A stretch of DNA of 64,000 nt, taken from Olleya sediminilitoris (GTDB lineage: Bacteria; Bacteroidota; Bacteroidia; Flavobacteriales; Flavobacteriaceae). Below are positions 1-8,512 of the stretch, piece after piece. The stretch is taken from positions 372,001 to 436,000 of the forward strand of contig NZ_JAEMEF010000001.1 in the NCBI RefSeq assembly GCF_016785945.1, read 5' to 3'. The notes beneath the pieces are model-generated. The model searched no databases. It saw only the letters and a program-made list of their open reading frames with translations, and had not been told where the DNA came from. Made by a program: the position numbers and the translations under genes. How positions within the stretch are numbered: the first letter of the stretch is position 1; each line of letters begins with the position of its first letter.

Positions 1-1
1 A

Positions 2-94
2 AGTGAAGCTGGACCATCTGTATTATTTGGTAAAGAAGAATTTGATTTATCAAAAACTATTATTGAAGGCTTAGATACCGAATATAAAAAATAA
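2..94 (+). CDS. C-terminal end of an unidentified protein (possibly OmpH-like)
   Basis: An open frame enters from the left edge and ends at a TAA at 92-94, giving the last 30 residues of a protein that ends in GLDTEYKK. A strong terminator follows 20 bases later, so this is the true 3' end of a transcription unit. The spacing of D-L-S, I-I, L-D and Y-K near the end is reminiscent of the C-terminus of flavobacterial OmpH/Skp-like periplasmic chaperones, but 30 residues are too few to be sure. The function stays open. Confidence 0.45.
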   Translation, partial: SEAGPSVLFGKEEFDLSKTIIEGLDTEYKK

Positions 95-114
95 GATTTT
101 TATCCTATTAAAAA

Positions 115-146
115 AGGCGATTAACAAAAGTTAGTCGCCTTTTTTT
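115..146 (+). terminator. Rho-independent terminator
   Basis: An 11-bp stem (AGGCGATTAAC against GTTAGTCGCCT, one G-U pair) with an AAAA loop is followed by TTTTTT. It lies 20 bases after the stop codon of the partial gene and ends that unit. Confidence 0.85.
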
Positions 147-693
147 GTTTTTTATCAGTCCTTTTAGTTTAAGTAACAATATTTATTTTGTTTAATAAAT
201 TTTATATCTACGGTTATAGAGAGGTAATTGGTAAAATGTATTAAGTAAAAATGTTATGATGTATACAATGACAATTTATCAACCAGCGTTGATTTTGACA
301 TATTACAAGTTGATATAGATGATGATAATTCAACGTTTTTATTAAGTTGATCTTCATTAAAATCACCAAATAACAACACTAGTATAGTAAATACAGTATT
401 ATTTTGGTCTATTACTTATAGTTATATAAAGAGAAATAGGAGAGAGGAGAACGCATAATATTAAACCCAAGACGAAAGACAACGTAACAGATCTACAATT
501 TATAATATTAAACTTAAGCTTCTTGATGATAAATATTAAAATATTAACTAAAAACTCTTACTAGATTGAGCAAAGACTAATTTTTTGCTCAAAAGACTGT
601 TTATGATTGTTATTACAATATTAAATAAAGCTTCAAATATTAATTGTAATTTCACTGTAGTCAATCTTAATGGTTTTCAGGCTTTTGTTTTAA

Positions 694-1097
694 GGTGGTA
701 ATCTTACTGGTTGGGTATATCGTTTTAGAAGTGGGTTGAAGTATTAAGTTTTGATAATTTTAAAATGTCTAAACCATTAAAAACTAAGTATATATATTAT
801 CATAATTGTTTTGGAAGGGACTCGATTTTAGAAGGTAATAAATATAAATTTCTAACGTTAAACTTGAAAAATTTTGGAAATTTAGCTCAAAAATATGATC
901 TGAAAACAACTTTTTTCTATCTGATTGACCTCTTCTAAATTAGATAATCAGCTGCGTTTTTCTGTTAGTGATTATACTTTCGGTTTTGATATTACTCCAT
1001 ATAATTTCTCAAAAATATAGATGCATTTATAATTAACGAAACAGAAATATTTAATTTCGGTAACAATAAGGATAGTTTTTATTGCTTTTCATACTGA
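694..1097 (+). pseudogene. Probable frameshifted gene remnant, family unknown
   Basis: Protein-like sequence continues across four overlapping frame segments: 694-747, 729-938, 928-1020 and 1020-1097. The longest intact piece runs from an ATG at 765 to a stop at 938 (57 residues, beginning MSKPLKTKYIYYHN). The following pieces contain readings such as DNQLRFSVSDYTFGFDI and INETEIFNFGNN. Composition (many N, F, K, I, Y) is typical for coding sequence in this genome, and each segment stops near where the next frame opens. This suggests a gene broken by at least three small indels. I do not recognise the protein. The last segment runs into the hairpin at 1087-1123, which could be the old terminator. 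Confidence 0.4.
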
Positions 1098-1123
1098 AAT
1101 AAGTGAATTATTTCAGTATGAAA
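1087..1123. repeat. Perfect 16-bp inverted repeat (hairpin)
   Basis: Two 16-base arms (TTTCATACTGAAATAA and its exact reverse complement) flank a 5-base GTGAA spacer. A short T-run follows. It could end the decayed gene upstream or be a mobile-type palindromic element; no second copy is visible in the window. Confidence 0.7.
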
Positions 1124-1439
1124 TTTTAAAAAATCCACCTAAAAATATTGTCGTTTATGTATTATAATATGCATAAAAAAATACTAAAAATCAGTAAATC
1201 CTTGATCTGAATTCAACAACTAAAACAGCTAAAAATCTATATAAAATATTAATATTTTAGTTGGGAATAGTAATTATATAATTTTTGAAATCAGCAACCA
1301 AGTAACTGAAAATCAAATAATTATATTTGATAAATCAAAAGAAATGTGTTATATTTATGTGTTTCTCTCCAATAATTTTATGATGCTTACATGCAAAACA
1401 AAACCTTAATGACAAAAGATTATTTTTAAAAAAACAGAT

Positions 1440-1480
1440 TTTTAAAGTAAATATGAAACCTTGTTAAAATTACTTTAAAA
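1440..1480 (-). terminator. Possible terminator of the holB-dgk-doxX unit
   Basis: Two perfect 11-base arms (TTTTAAAGTAA at 1440-1450 and its complement at 1470-1480) overlap the stop codon of the DoxX-like gene. On the minus strand a run of seven T follows about six bases later (1428-1434). The 19-base loop is long, so this is a weaker candidate than the other terminators here. Confidence 0.35.
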
Positions 1481-1865
1481 GGTATAAAGTCATAATAGTT
1501 GGTATAAAATAGATCACAATTGTACGCGCTCCATCGTAGTCTTTTGCAACACGTTGGCCAAATAATAATAATAACAAGGTTATAGCGCTTAAAATAGCCG
1601 AATAAAAGCCATAAACTGTATTACCATCTATAAGTATGGTTACTATTCCGATAAGTGCTAAAATGCCTGCAATAGTTTCAATTATTAATATGATAGATAG
1701 GTTAAAAGGAACCATATTGGCCATAAAAGTTTCAGAAAAATGTTCTTTTAACCAACTTACGTTTCCTTTCCAGTCTAAAACTTTGTCTACTCCTGATTGT
1801 AAAAATGTAATTGCTAAAAATAATAGTAAAATGATTTCAGTAATATTGTTTAATAAATTAGCCAC
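1470..1865 (-). CDS. DoxX-like membrane protein
   Basis: This 131-residue protein is almost entirely hydrophobic, with four predicted membrane segments (roughly residues 6-24, 50-72, 78-100 and 112-130). The early motif FLQSGVDKVLDW matches the DoxX/DoxD-like pattern in which the first helix is followed by a conserved K-x-x-D/W. DoxX-family proteins are small integral membrane proteins often linked to redox or quinone functions, but the role of the flavobacterial members is not settled. It is the last gene of a minus-strand unit after holB and the lipid kinase, 11 bases downstream of the latter. Family is fairly clear, function is not. Confidence 0.7.
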   Translation of the reverse strand: MANLLNNITEIILLLFLAITFLQSGVDKVLDWKGNVSWLKEHFSETFMANMVPFNLSIILIIETIAGILALIGIVTILIDGNTVYGFYSAILSAITLLLLLFGQRVAKDYDGARTIVIYFIPTIMTLYLLK

Positions 1866-1876
1866 GTTTTGAAGTT

Positions 1877-2812
1877 TTATTTATAAAAATTTATAGCGTT
1901 TGGTACTACATTTACATGGATTGCTCCAGGTTGTAGTTGTTCTCCATCTGCTTGAAAATGAGGTGTTATATTGTTAAAGTCTATACTTAATTTATCGGTT
2001 TTATAAGTCGTTACTTTATCCAAATCTAGTATTTTTCCGTTATATAATTTTAGTGCATTAAAGAGTATTGTTCTTTTTGAAAAATTAACTCCAACCGAAA
2101 TATCCAAAAGTCCATCTTGTGGATTGGCCTCTTTGGTTAATTGCATACCAGATCCTGTGTACTTACAAATACCTAATTGTATAATAAAGCAATCGTTATA
2201 TGTTGTAGAGGTTGATTTTGTAGTAATTGTGGTCTCAAAAAGTTTAAATCTGAATAATGCTTTTATTGCTCCAATAGCATAGGTAAGTATTCCTAAAGTG
2301 CGTTTTGATTTTACAATATCTACAACCAATCCATCATAACCAATACCAGCAACATTTATAAAATATTTGTTGGGTAAATTGTTATTATGATAGCTAATAC
2401 AACCAATATCTTGAGTTGTTGTATTACCATCTATAATGGTTTGTAAAGCTTTATTAGTTTTTTTTGAAATTGAATATGTTTTAATCCAATCATTACCAGT
2501 ACCAATTGGTATTATACCAAAAGTAATCTCTTTTGTATCAACTGTTTTTTGGTTAAACACACCATCAATAAAATTACTTAAAGTACCATCTCCTCCAATA
2601 ATAATAAATTGTCTAAACCCTTTACTTACAGCTTGTTTAGCAATTTGTGTTTCATGTTTAGGATAGTCTGTAAACTGATAATTAATAGTAAAGTTATCTT
2701 CAAATTTTAGCTTGATGTTTTGCCATACTTTTACACCTTGTCTATTTCCAGAAACAGGATTTATTATGACAAAAAAATGCTGTTTTGAGGTGTTGTTACT
2801 CCTTTTTTGCAT
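1877..2812 (-). CDS. Diacylglycerol kinase family lipid kinase
   Basis: This 311-residue cytosolic protein has the DAG-kinase catalytic domain in its N-terminal half: the nucleotide-binding GGDGTLSNFIDGV (GGDGT at 73-77) and the second loop IPIGTGNDW (about 102-109). The C-terminal half, with DGLLDISVG, fits the beta-sandwich domain of the YegS/DgkB family. It should phosphorylate diacylglycerol or a related lipid with ATP, feeding phosphatidic acid back to phospholipid synthesis. The ATG start overlaps the last 17 bases of holB, so the two are probably translationally coupled. The substrate cannot be read from the sequence. Confidence 0.85.
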   Translation of the reverse strand: MQKRSNNTSKQHFFVIINPVSGNRQGVKVWQNIKLKFEDNFTINYQFTDYPKHETQIAKQAVSKGFRQFIIIGGDGTLSNFIDGVFNQKTVDTKEITFGIIPIGTGNDWIKTYSISKKTNKALQTIIDGNTTTQDIGCISYHNNNLPNKYFINVAGIGYDGLVVDIVKSKRTLGILTYAIGAIKALFRFKLFETTITTKSTSTTYNDCFIIQLGICKYTGSGMQLTKEANPQDGLLDISVGVNFSKRTILFNALKLYNGKILDLDKVTTYKTDKLSIDFNNITPHFQADGEQLQPGAIHVNVVPNAINFYK

Positions 2813-3950
2813 GAAGTAATCGTGTCAATTTTATACTAAGATCCGTAAGAATGATTTTAGAATTTCCATTACGTTCAATGTGGTAAATGGCATCATTTAA
2901 TTCTTTAGAAATATCTAAAATATTGTTATTATGTACAAAAGGAGCAAACTTTGAAAGATCAAAATTTTCAGTTTTAGTTTCAAAATATACCAACTCTGAA
3001 GCACCATAATTTAGTAACATAGCTTGTCTAAAAAAGTCTAAACAAAAGTTTAAAAATTGTTTTTGAGTTTCTCTTCCTGTTTTAGCAATATCTTCACTCC
3101 ATCCAATCAAATCATGAATAGCTCCTTTGTTTCCTTTTGCTTTAAAAGCAGCACGAATCCAAAAAATAAACCATTTTTCAAATTGATCGTCTTCACTATC
3201 GTGATACACCAAATCACAAGCTTTGTTATAGTTTCCGTCGGCTTGATGTGCAATTTTTGTAGCTGTAGTTTCGTCTAAATTATACTGTTTAATAATACCA
3301 GCTTTAATATCATCTTCAGCTAAAGGTGGAAAATGTAGTATTTGACAACGTGATCTAATAGTATTTATAATTTGCTCTTCATCTTCAGCAATTAGTAAAA
3401 AAAAAGTATTATTTGGTGGTTCTTCAATTAGTTTTAATAGCTTATTTGCAGCTTGGGTATTCATTTTTTCAGCCATCCAAATAAGCATGACTTTATAACC
3501 GCCTTCGTAGGATTTTAGACTTAAGGCTTTAACAATATCCAAAGCTTCATCCACACCAATTTGACCTTGTTTATTGTCTACACCAAGTAAACGATACCAA
3601 TCAAATAAATTACCATAAGGTTGCTCTTTTAACAACTTTCTCCATTCTTCTAAAAACTGAGAGGATACTGGGTGTCTTTTAACCTTATCTGTAGTCGTAA
3701 CGGGAAAAGCAAAATGTAAATCAGGATGAGATAAATTATCAAACTTTACATTACACGCTTGGTTACCATTGGTGTTTTCTCCAGATGTATTTTTACACAA
3801 TATATATTGCGCATATGCAATAGCCATTGGTAAGGTACCAGAACCTTCAGGACCAATAAATAGTTGAGCATGAGGTATGCGTCCATGATCTGCACTTGTA
3901 GTCAAGTGTTTTTTAATGTGATTTAATCCTAAAATATTACTAAAAAGCAT
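2796..3950 (-). CDS. holB: DNA polymerase III subunit delta'
   Basis: This 384-residue clamp-loader subunit belongs to the AAA+ family. It shows the N-terminal HAQLFIGPEGSGTLPMA segment in place of a functional Walker A (GPEGSGT at 33-39 lacks the lysine, so ATP binding is doubtful, as in other delta' subunits). It also has the AANKLLKLIEEPP helix and the SRC motif (200-202) that contacts the neighbouring ATPase. Only partial zinc-module cysteines (C52, C66) are present. I chose the ATG at 3950 over a TTG two codons upstream because a TAnnTTTG box lies immediately before it (3954-3961), which would make the message leaderless. It is the first gene of a unit with the lipid kinase and DoxX-like genes. 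Confidence 0.85.
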   Translation of the reverse strand: MLFSNILGLNHIKKHLTTSADHGRIPHAQLFIGPEGSGTLPMAIAYAQYILCKNTSGENTNGNQACNVKFDNLSHPDLHFAFPVTTTDKVKRHPVSSQFLEEWRKLLKEQPYGNLFDWYRLLGVDNKQGQIGVDEALDIVKALSLKSYEGGYKVMLIWMAEKMNTQAANKLLKLIEEPPNNTFFLLIAEDEEQIINTIRSRCQILHFPPLAEDDIKAGIIKQYNLDETTATKIAHQADGNYNKACDLVYHDSEDDQFEKWFIFWIRAAFKAKGNKGAIHDLIGWSEDIAKTGRETQKQFLNFCLDFFRQAMLLNYGASELVYFETKTENFDLSKFAPFVHNNNILDISKELNDAIYHIERNGNSKIILTDLSIKLTRLLHAKKE

Positions 3951-3953
3951 AGG

Positions 3954-3961
3954 CAAATATA
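3954..3961 (-). promoter_or_regulatory. -7 promoter box of holB
   Basis: Read on the minus strand this is TATATTTG, a full match to the Bacteroidota -7 consensus TAnnTTTG. Only three bases separate it from the ATG at 3950, so transcription would begin at or within a base or two of the start codon. No clear -33 TTG is visible. Confidence 0.5.
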
Positions 3962-4038
3962 GTTTTCTTGATAATTAAAAACTATTTTTATTTAAGATTG
4001 ATTTTGTAGTACAAATTTATAGTATCGCACTATTTGTA

Positions 4039-4046
4039 TATATTTG
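4039..4046 (+). promoter_or_regulatory. -7 promoter box for the 4075 gene and pgk
   Basis: TATATTTG matches TAnnTTTG and lies 28 bases before the ATG at 4075. No TTG is present at the usual 17-20 base spacing. Confidence 0.45.
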
Positions 4047-4074
4047 AAGAATATTAACGGTTTTAAATTTTAAA

Positions 4075-5649
4075 ATGAAAAGGGTTTTAGGGTTACTATT
4101 TTGTGTAATAGGTTTAAGTCCTGTTAATGCACAACAAACTACTCAAAAAGATAGCTTGTTTACTGACGGTGTTGCTTTTAAAGCCCAAAACGAATTTTAT
4201 ATTTTTGGAGACGTTGCTGTTATTGGTAATAATATATTAAGTGATGACGATAAAGATGCATTTAATAATATGTTAGTCAATAATGATGACACTAAAATGC
4301 GTTATGTAGATATAGATAGGAATACCGAAACTTTTAACTCTAGTCAAGCCACATTAAAATTACCAAATAATTTTAAAAAAATTGCTTACGCAGGATTATA
4401 TTGGACTGCAACGTATGCCTACGAAAAAGGGTCGCGTAAAGCGCAAAAAGGAAATTATATTTATAAAGGAAATGGTGAGCGATCTGAAATTATCAACCAA
4501 GTAAAATTTAAGCTACCCAATCAAACTTATCAAGATATTAAAGGAGAAGTTATTTATGATGGAGCTTCAAATAAGACACATGCTATCAACTCACCTTATG
4601 TGTGTTATGCCAATGTCACAAATGTATTAAAACAATCCGATCAAGTCCCAGGAGATTATATTGTAGCCAATATAAAAGCTACAGAAGGTTATTTATCTGG
4701 AGGAAGTGCTGGTGGATGGATGTTATACGTTATATATCAGGCACCAACAGATAACCCTAAATATATTTCTACTTATCATGGTTTTGCTTTAATTAATAAA
4801 GAAGAACCTTTAGATATTAATTTTAATAATTTTAAATCTGTCGAAAAAGGAGACGTAAAAACCAAAGTCGTTTTATCTGCCTTAGAAGGTGATGCAGCTT
4901 TAGAAGGAGACCAATTTGCTATTATAAAACAACAGGATGGAAGTTTTCAATCCTTAAGTAATGGTGCGCGTTACCAACAAAACTTTTTTAATAGTTCAAT
5001 AACAAATAATAGTATTAAAAACAGAGATAGATATCCAAATAGTGAAAACACTCTTGGATTTGATATTGCAACCTTAGATATTCCTAATTACAATAACTCT
5101 ATAATTAACAACAGTACTAGTCAAACAACCTTGAGACTAAAAACGCAATCGGATAGATTTTATCTTTATTTTACAGCCTTTCAGACAGAAATTGCACAAA
5201 CCTATTTTGACGATATTGTCCAAGAAAACAATCCAAATGCTAGTAAAAATGCATCTGTATCACCAGAAATTGTCAGATCACAACCAGAATCTAATCCAAG
5301 TTATAATACCAAAAAGAAACGTAAGCCATATAAATACAATAAACGCGGACTTAGCTCTAAAGCGTATAAATACTTGAAAAATAAAAAATCTACTATAATT
5401 TCAGGTATTGAAGGTGGTTATTACGTCGTAACAGGTGTGTTTTCTGAAGCAATTTTAGCAGGAAAATGGACCTCAAATTTAATAAAAAAAGGCTTCAAAG
5501 CTAATGCTTTTATAAATCCAAAAAACAGTTGGAATTACGTGTATTTATTACGTAGTGATTCTGCTGAAGAAGCCTTTAATTATGCAGAAGATTTAAAAAC
5601 TAATTACAGATATAGAGACACTTGGGTGTTAAAAGCAAACCTAGACTAA
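4075..5649 (+). CDS. Secreted protein with adhesin-type N-terminal domain and SPOR-like C-terminus
   Basis: The 524-residue product starts with a signal peptide (MKRVLGLLFCVIGLSPVNA, cleavage before QQ). Residues about 30-380 resemble the non-repetitive N-terminal domain of large flavobacterial surface adhesins, with AYAGLYWTATYAYEKG, a conserved Y-V-C-Y-A-N-V-T segment and GGSAGGWMLYVIYQAP. After a basic linker (about 405-430, rich in K, R and Y) the last 75 residues (GGYYVVTGVFSEAILAGKW to the end) look like a SPOR/peptidoglycan-binding-like module. This pairing suggests an envelope protein that exposes an adhesin fold while touching the cell wall. There is no T9SS C-terminal sorting signal that I can see. 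It lies 18 bases before pgk. Both domain calls rest on pattern memory only. Confidence 0.6.
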   Translation: MKRVLGLLFCVIGLSPVNAQQTTQKDSLFTDGVAFKAQNEFYIFGDVAVIGNNILSDDDKDAFNNMLVNNDDTKMRYVDIDRNTETFNSSQATLKLPNNFKKIAYAGLYWTATYAYEKGSRKAQKGNYIYKGNGERSEIINQVKFKLPNQTYQDIKGEVIYDGASNKTHAINSPYVCYANVTNVLKQSDQVPGDYIVANIKATEGYLSGGSAGGWMLYVIYQAPTDNPKYISTYHGFALINKEEPLDINFNNFKSVEKGDVKTKVVLSALEGDAALEGDQFAIIKQQDGSFQSLSNGARYQQNFFNSSITNNSIKNRDRYPNSENTLGFDIATLDIPNYNNSIINNSTSQTTLRLKTQSDRFYLYFTAFQTEIAQTYFDDIVQENNPNASKNASVSPEIVRSQPESNPSYNTKKKRKPYKYNKRGLSSKAYKYLKNKKSTIISGIEGGYYVVTGVFSEAILAGKWTSNLIKKGFKANAFINPKNSWNYVYLLRSDSAEEAFNYAEDLKTNYRYRDTWVLKANLD

Positions 5650-5667
5650 ACATATAAACACATAAAA

Positions 5668-6855
5668 ATGAAAACACTAAACGACTTCAATTTTAAAAAT
5701 AAAAAAGCATTAATCCGTGTAGACTTTAATGTACCATTAGACGCTAATTTTAATGTCACAGACGCTACCAGAATCCAAGCAGCAAAACCAACAATAATCA
5801 AGATTCTTGAAGATGGAGGAAGTTGTATTTTAATGTCACATTTAGGACGACCAAAAGGTGTTCAAGATGAGTTTTCATTACAACATATTGTAGATAAAGT
5901 AGAAGATATTATTGGTGTCGAAACCACTTTTGTATCTAATTGTATTGGTGAAGAGGCGGAAGCAGCTGCAGCAAAGTTAGAACCAGGTAAAATTTTGATT
6001 TTAGAAAACTTACGTTTTCATGAAGAAGAGTCAAAAGGTGATGTCGCTTTCGCGGAAAAATTAGCCAAACTTGGAGATATTTACGTAAATGATGCTTTTG
6101 GTACAGCGCATAGGGCTCATGCATCAACAACTATTATCGCTCAGTTTTTTCCAGAAAATAAATGTTTTGGAAGCCTTTTAGAGCAAGAAATTAAAAGTAT
6201 TGATAAAGTAATGAAAACTGGCGAAAAACCAGTATTAGCTGTTCTTGGAGGAGCAAAAGTATCTTCAAAAATTACAATTATCGAAAATATTTTAGATAAA
6301 GTAGACCATTTAATCATAGGTGGAGGTATGACTTTTACTTTTATAAAAGCGCAAGGTGGTAGTGTTGGAGATTCTATTTGTGAAGACGATAAAATGGACT
6401 TAGCATTAGATATTTTAAAACAAGCCAAAGCTAAAAACGTTCAAATACATTTACCAGTAGATGTACTTGCAGCAAATGCATTTAGTAATGATGCAGATAC
6501 GCAAGTTATAGACGTTACTAAAATACCAGATGGATGGCAAGGTTTAGATGCTGGACCAAAGTCAAAAGCGATGTTTCATGATGTGGTAATGCAATGTAAA
6601 ACTATTCTTTGGAATGGACCTTTGGGTGTTTTTGAAATGGAAACATTTGCAAACGGAACCATTGAGTTAGGTAACTCGATTGCAGAGGCTACTAAAAATG
6701 GAGCGTTTTCATTAGTCGGAGGAGGAGACTCTGTTGCAGCTGTTAAACAATTTGGTTTTGAGCATAAAGTAAGCTACGTAAGTACAGGTGGAGGAGCAAT
6801 GTTAGAAAGCCTAGAAGGTAAAACTTTACCAGGTATTGCTGCTATTTTAGAATAA
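5668..6855 (+). CDS. pgk: Phosphoglycerate kinase
   Basis: This is a full-length cytosolic 395-residue glycolytic enzyme that transfers phosphate from 1,3-bisphosphoglycerate to ADP. Diagnostic segments are RVDFNVPLD near residue 18-26, [28 protein letters not shown] and the C-terminal [13 protein letters not shown]. It lies 18 bases after the SPOR-like gene and is probably co-transcribed with it. Confidence 0.98.
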   Translation: MKTLNDFNFKNKKALIRVDFNVPLDANFNVTDATRIQAAKPTIIKILEDGGSCILMSHLGRPKGVQDEFSLQHIVDKVEDIIGVETTFVSNCIGEEAEAAAAKLEPGKILILENLRFHEEESKGDVAFAEKLAKLGDIYVNDAFGTAHRAHASTTIIAQFFPENKCFGSLLEQEIKSIDKVMKTGEKPVLAVLGGAKVSSKITIIENILDKVDHLIIGGGMTFTFIKAQGGSVGDSICEDDKMDLALDILKQAKAKNVQIHLPVDVLAANAFSNDADTQVIDVTKIPDGWQGLDAGPKSKAMFHDVVMQCKTILWNGPLGVFEMETFANGTIELGNSIAEATKNGAFSLVGGGDSVAAVKQFGFEHKVSYVSTGGGAMLESLEGKTLPGIAAILE

Positions 6856-6897
6856 TAGACCGCTTTAACACGTTATTTTTATATAAACAAGACATAA

Positions 6898-8487
6898 ATG
6901 CAGCAAATAAAAACATATATAATTTTCTTTTTACTCTGTATAGTGGCTACTATTGGGTATTCTCAAGACACTATACAACAACAAACAAGACTTAAACAGG
7001 ACCAACTAGAAGAAGGTCAGGATTATGTAATCGATACGATTATTGATGGTCAAACTTATTTTAAAAAAGCCATAAAAGCTGTTCAAACAGTAGACTTATC
7101 AAAAGGTTTACAAGATCACGATTTTGCAGCTAAGATTGATAAAGAATGGTTGGATGAGCTGTATAGTAACACATTATTTGATACAATATACAGAGACGTT
7201 TCTAATTTAAAATATAAAGCAGTTTATTATCCAGAGTTAACTACAGACACATTAAAAGCAAGATTACAGCGCTTAAATGCTAGAACTCCTTTTAATGTCG
7301 AGTATAATCCTGGTTTAGAAAATGTTATTAAATCATTTTTAAAAAATCGTCATCAATCTTTTGAGCGTTTAATGGGATTAAGTAACTATTACTTTCCAAT
7401 GTTTGAACGCGAGTTAGATAATTATGACATTCCTTTAGAAATGAAATATCTAGCAATTGTAGAGTCAGCCCTAAAACCACGTGCTAGATCTAGAGTAGGA
7501 GCAACAGGTTTATGGCAATTTATGTTTGCTACAGGTAAAGAGTATGGACTAGATGTAAGTAGTTATGTAGATGAGCGTAGTGACCCTATTAAAGCAACTA
7601 TAGCAGCTTCAAGATACTTATCTAAACTTTATAAATTATTTGGAGATTGGGACTTGGCTTTAGCAGCTTATAATTCTGGACCAGGTAATGTAAGTAAAGC
7701 CATTAGACGTTCTGGTGGATATAAAAATTACTGGAATATCAGACCAAATCTTCCACGTGAAACAGCAGGTTATGTTCCTGCTTTTTTAGCAACAATGTAT
7801 ATTTTTGAATATGCTAAAGAACATGGTTTTGTTCAACATAAACCAGAGTTTCATTTAATTGAAACAGATACTATCCACGTTAAACAAATGATTACTTTAG
7901 ATCAAGTATCAGAGTACACAGGTGTTAAAATTGAAACACTTCAGTTTTTAAATCCAGCATACAAATTAGATATCATTCCTTTTATTAAAGGTAAAAATTA
8001 CACCTTAAGATTACCACGTAATATTATTGGAGCTTTTGTTAATAACGAAGACCAATTGTATGCGCATGCTAAAGCAGAACTTGATAAGCGTGAAAAACCA
8101 TTACCTAAATTTCAAAATGCAGATGCAAAAACAAGATACAGAGTTAAGCAAGGTGATTATTTAGGAAAAATTGCCAGAAAATTTGGAGTTAGAGTCAGTC
8201 AAATTAAACAATGGAATGGCTTACGTAACAACAACCTTAAAATTGGTCAACGTTTAACAATTTATCCAAGAAACGGAGTGCCAGTTAGTAGATCTAAAGC
8301 AACAGCCTCAAATAATAAAAAGGCAAAAATGCTAAAAGGAAAAACCTATACAGTCCAACAAGGAGACAGTTTATGGAGTATTTCTCAAAAATTTGCAGGA
8401 GTTTCTATTCAAAATATTAAAGATTGGAACGATATTAGTGGTACTAGATTAAAACCAGGAATGAAGTTAATTATCTCAAAAGGATAA
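6898..8487 (+). CDS. MltD-like lytic transglycosylase with LysM repeats
   Basis: This 529-residue exported murein hydrolase has a signal peptide (about residues 1-22). The SLT (family 1) lytic transglycosylase domain spans about 150-300, with catalytic E189 in LAIVESALKP and the conserved GATGLWQFM and ALAAYNSGPGNV motifs. Two clear LysM repeats follow (about 418-463 and 483-528), and a weaker LysM-like stretch lies around 325-372. The enzyme should cleave peptidoglycan to 1,6-anhydro products in the periplasm, with LysM repeats giving wall affinity. Context with pgk and the DUF4837 lipoprotein is a conserved-looking plus-strand run. Confidence 0.92.
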   Translation: MQQIKTYIIFFLLCIVATIGYSQDTIQQQTRLKQDQLEEGQDYVIDTIIDGQTYFKKAIKAVQTVDLSKGLQDHDFAAKIDKEWLDELYSNTLFDTIYRDVSNLKYKAVYYPELTTDTLKARLQRLNARTPFNVEYNPGLENVIKSFLKNRHQSFERLMGLSNYYFPMFERELDNYDIPLEMKYLAIVESALKPRARSRVGATGLWQFMFATGKEYGLDVSSYVDERSDPIKATIAASRYLSKLYKLFGDWDLALAAYNSGPGNVSKAIRRSGGYKNYWNIRPNLPRETAGYVPAFLATMYIFEYAKEHGFVQHKPEFHLIETDTIHVKQMITLDQVSEYTGVKIETLQFLNPAYKLDIIPFIKGKNYTLRLPRNIIGAFVNNEDQLYAHAKAELDKREKPLPKFQNADAKTRYRVKQGDYLGKIARKFGVRVSQIKQWNGLRNNNLKIGQRLTIYPRNGVPVSRSKATASNNKKAKMLKGKTYTVQQGDSLWSISQKFAGVSIQNIKDWNDISGTRLKPGMKLIISKG

Positions 8488-8512
8488 GTCGCTTTTTAAA
8501 CAACATATTGAA

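Larger units (their letters stand above)
147..1439. other. 1.3-kb gene-free stretch with decayed coding remnants
   Basis: No intact gene of normal size is visible here. The stretch is very AT-rich. Short protein-like readings occur, for example a 31-codon frame at 258-350 rich in D, S and T, and the frame-hopping remnant at 694-1097 listed separately. There are no transposase fragments, terminal repeats or tRNA that would explain the decay. A perfect hairpin sits at 1087-1123. The rest shows nothing I can support. Confidence 0.6.

Noticed and set aside
147-1439. Insertion sequence or phage remnant as the cause of the decayed stretch
   Set aside because: No transposase or integrase reading, no terminal inverted repeats with target duplication and no tRNA were found.
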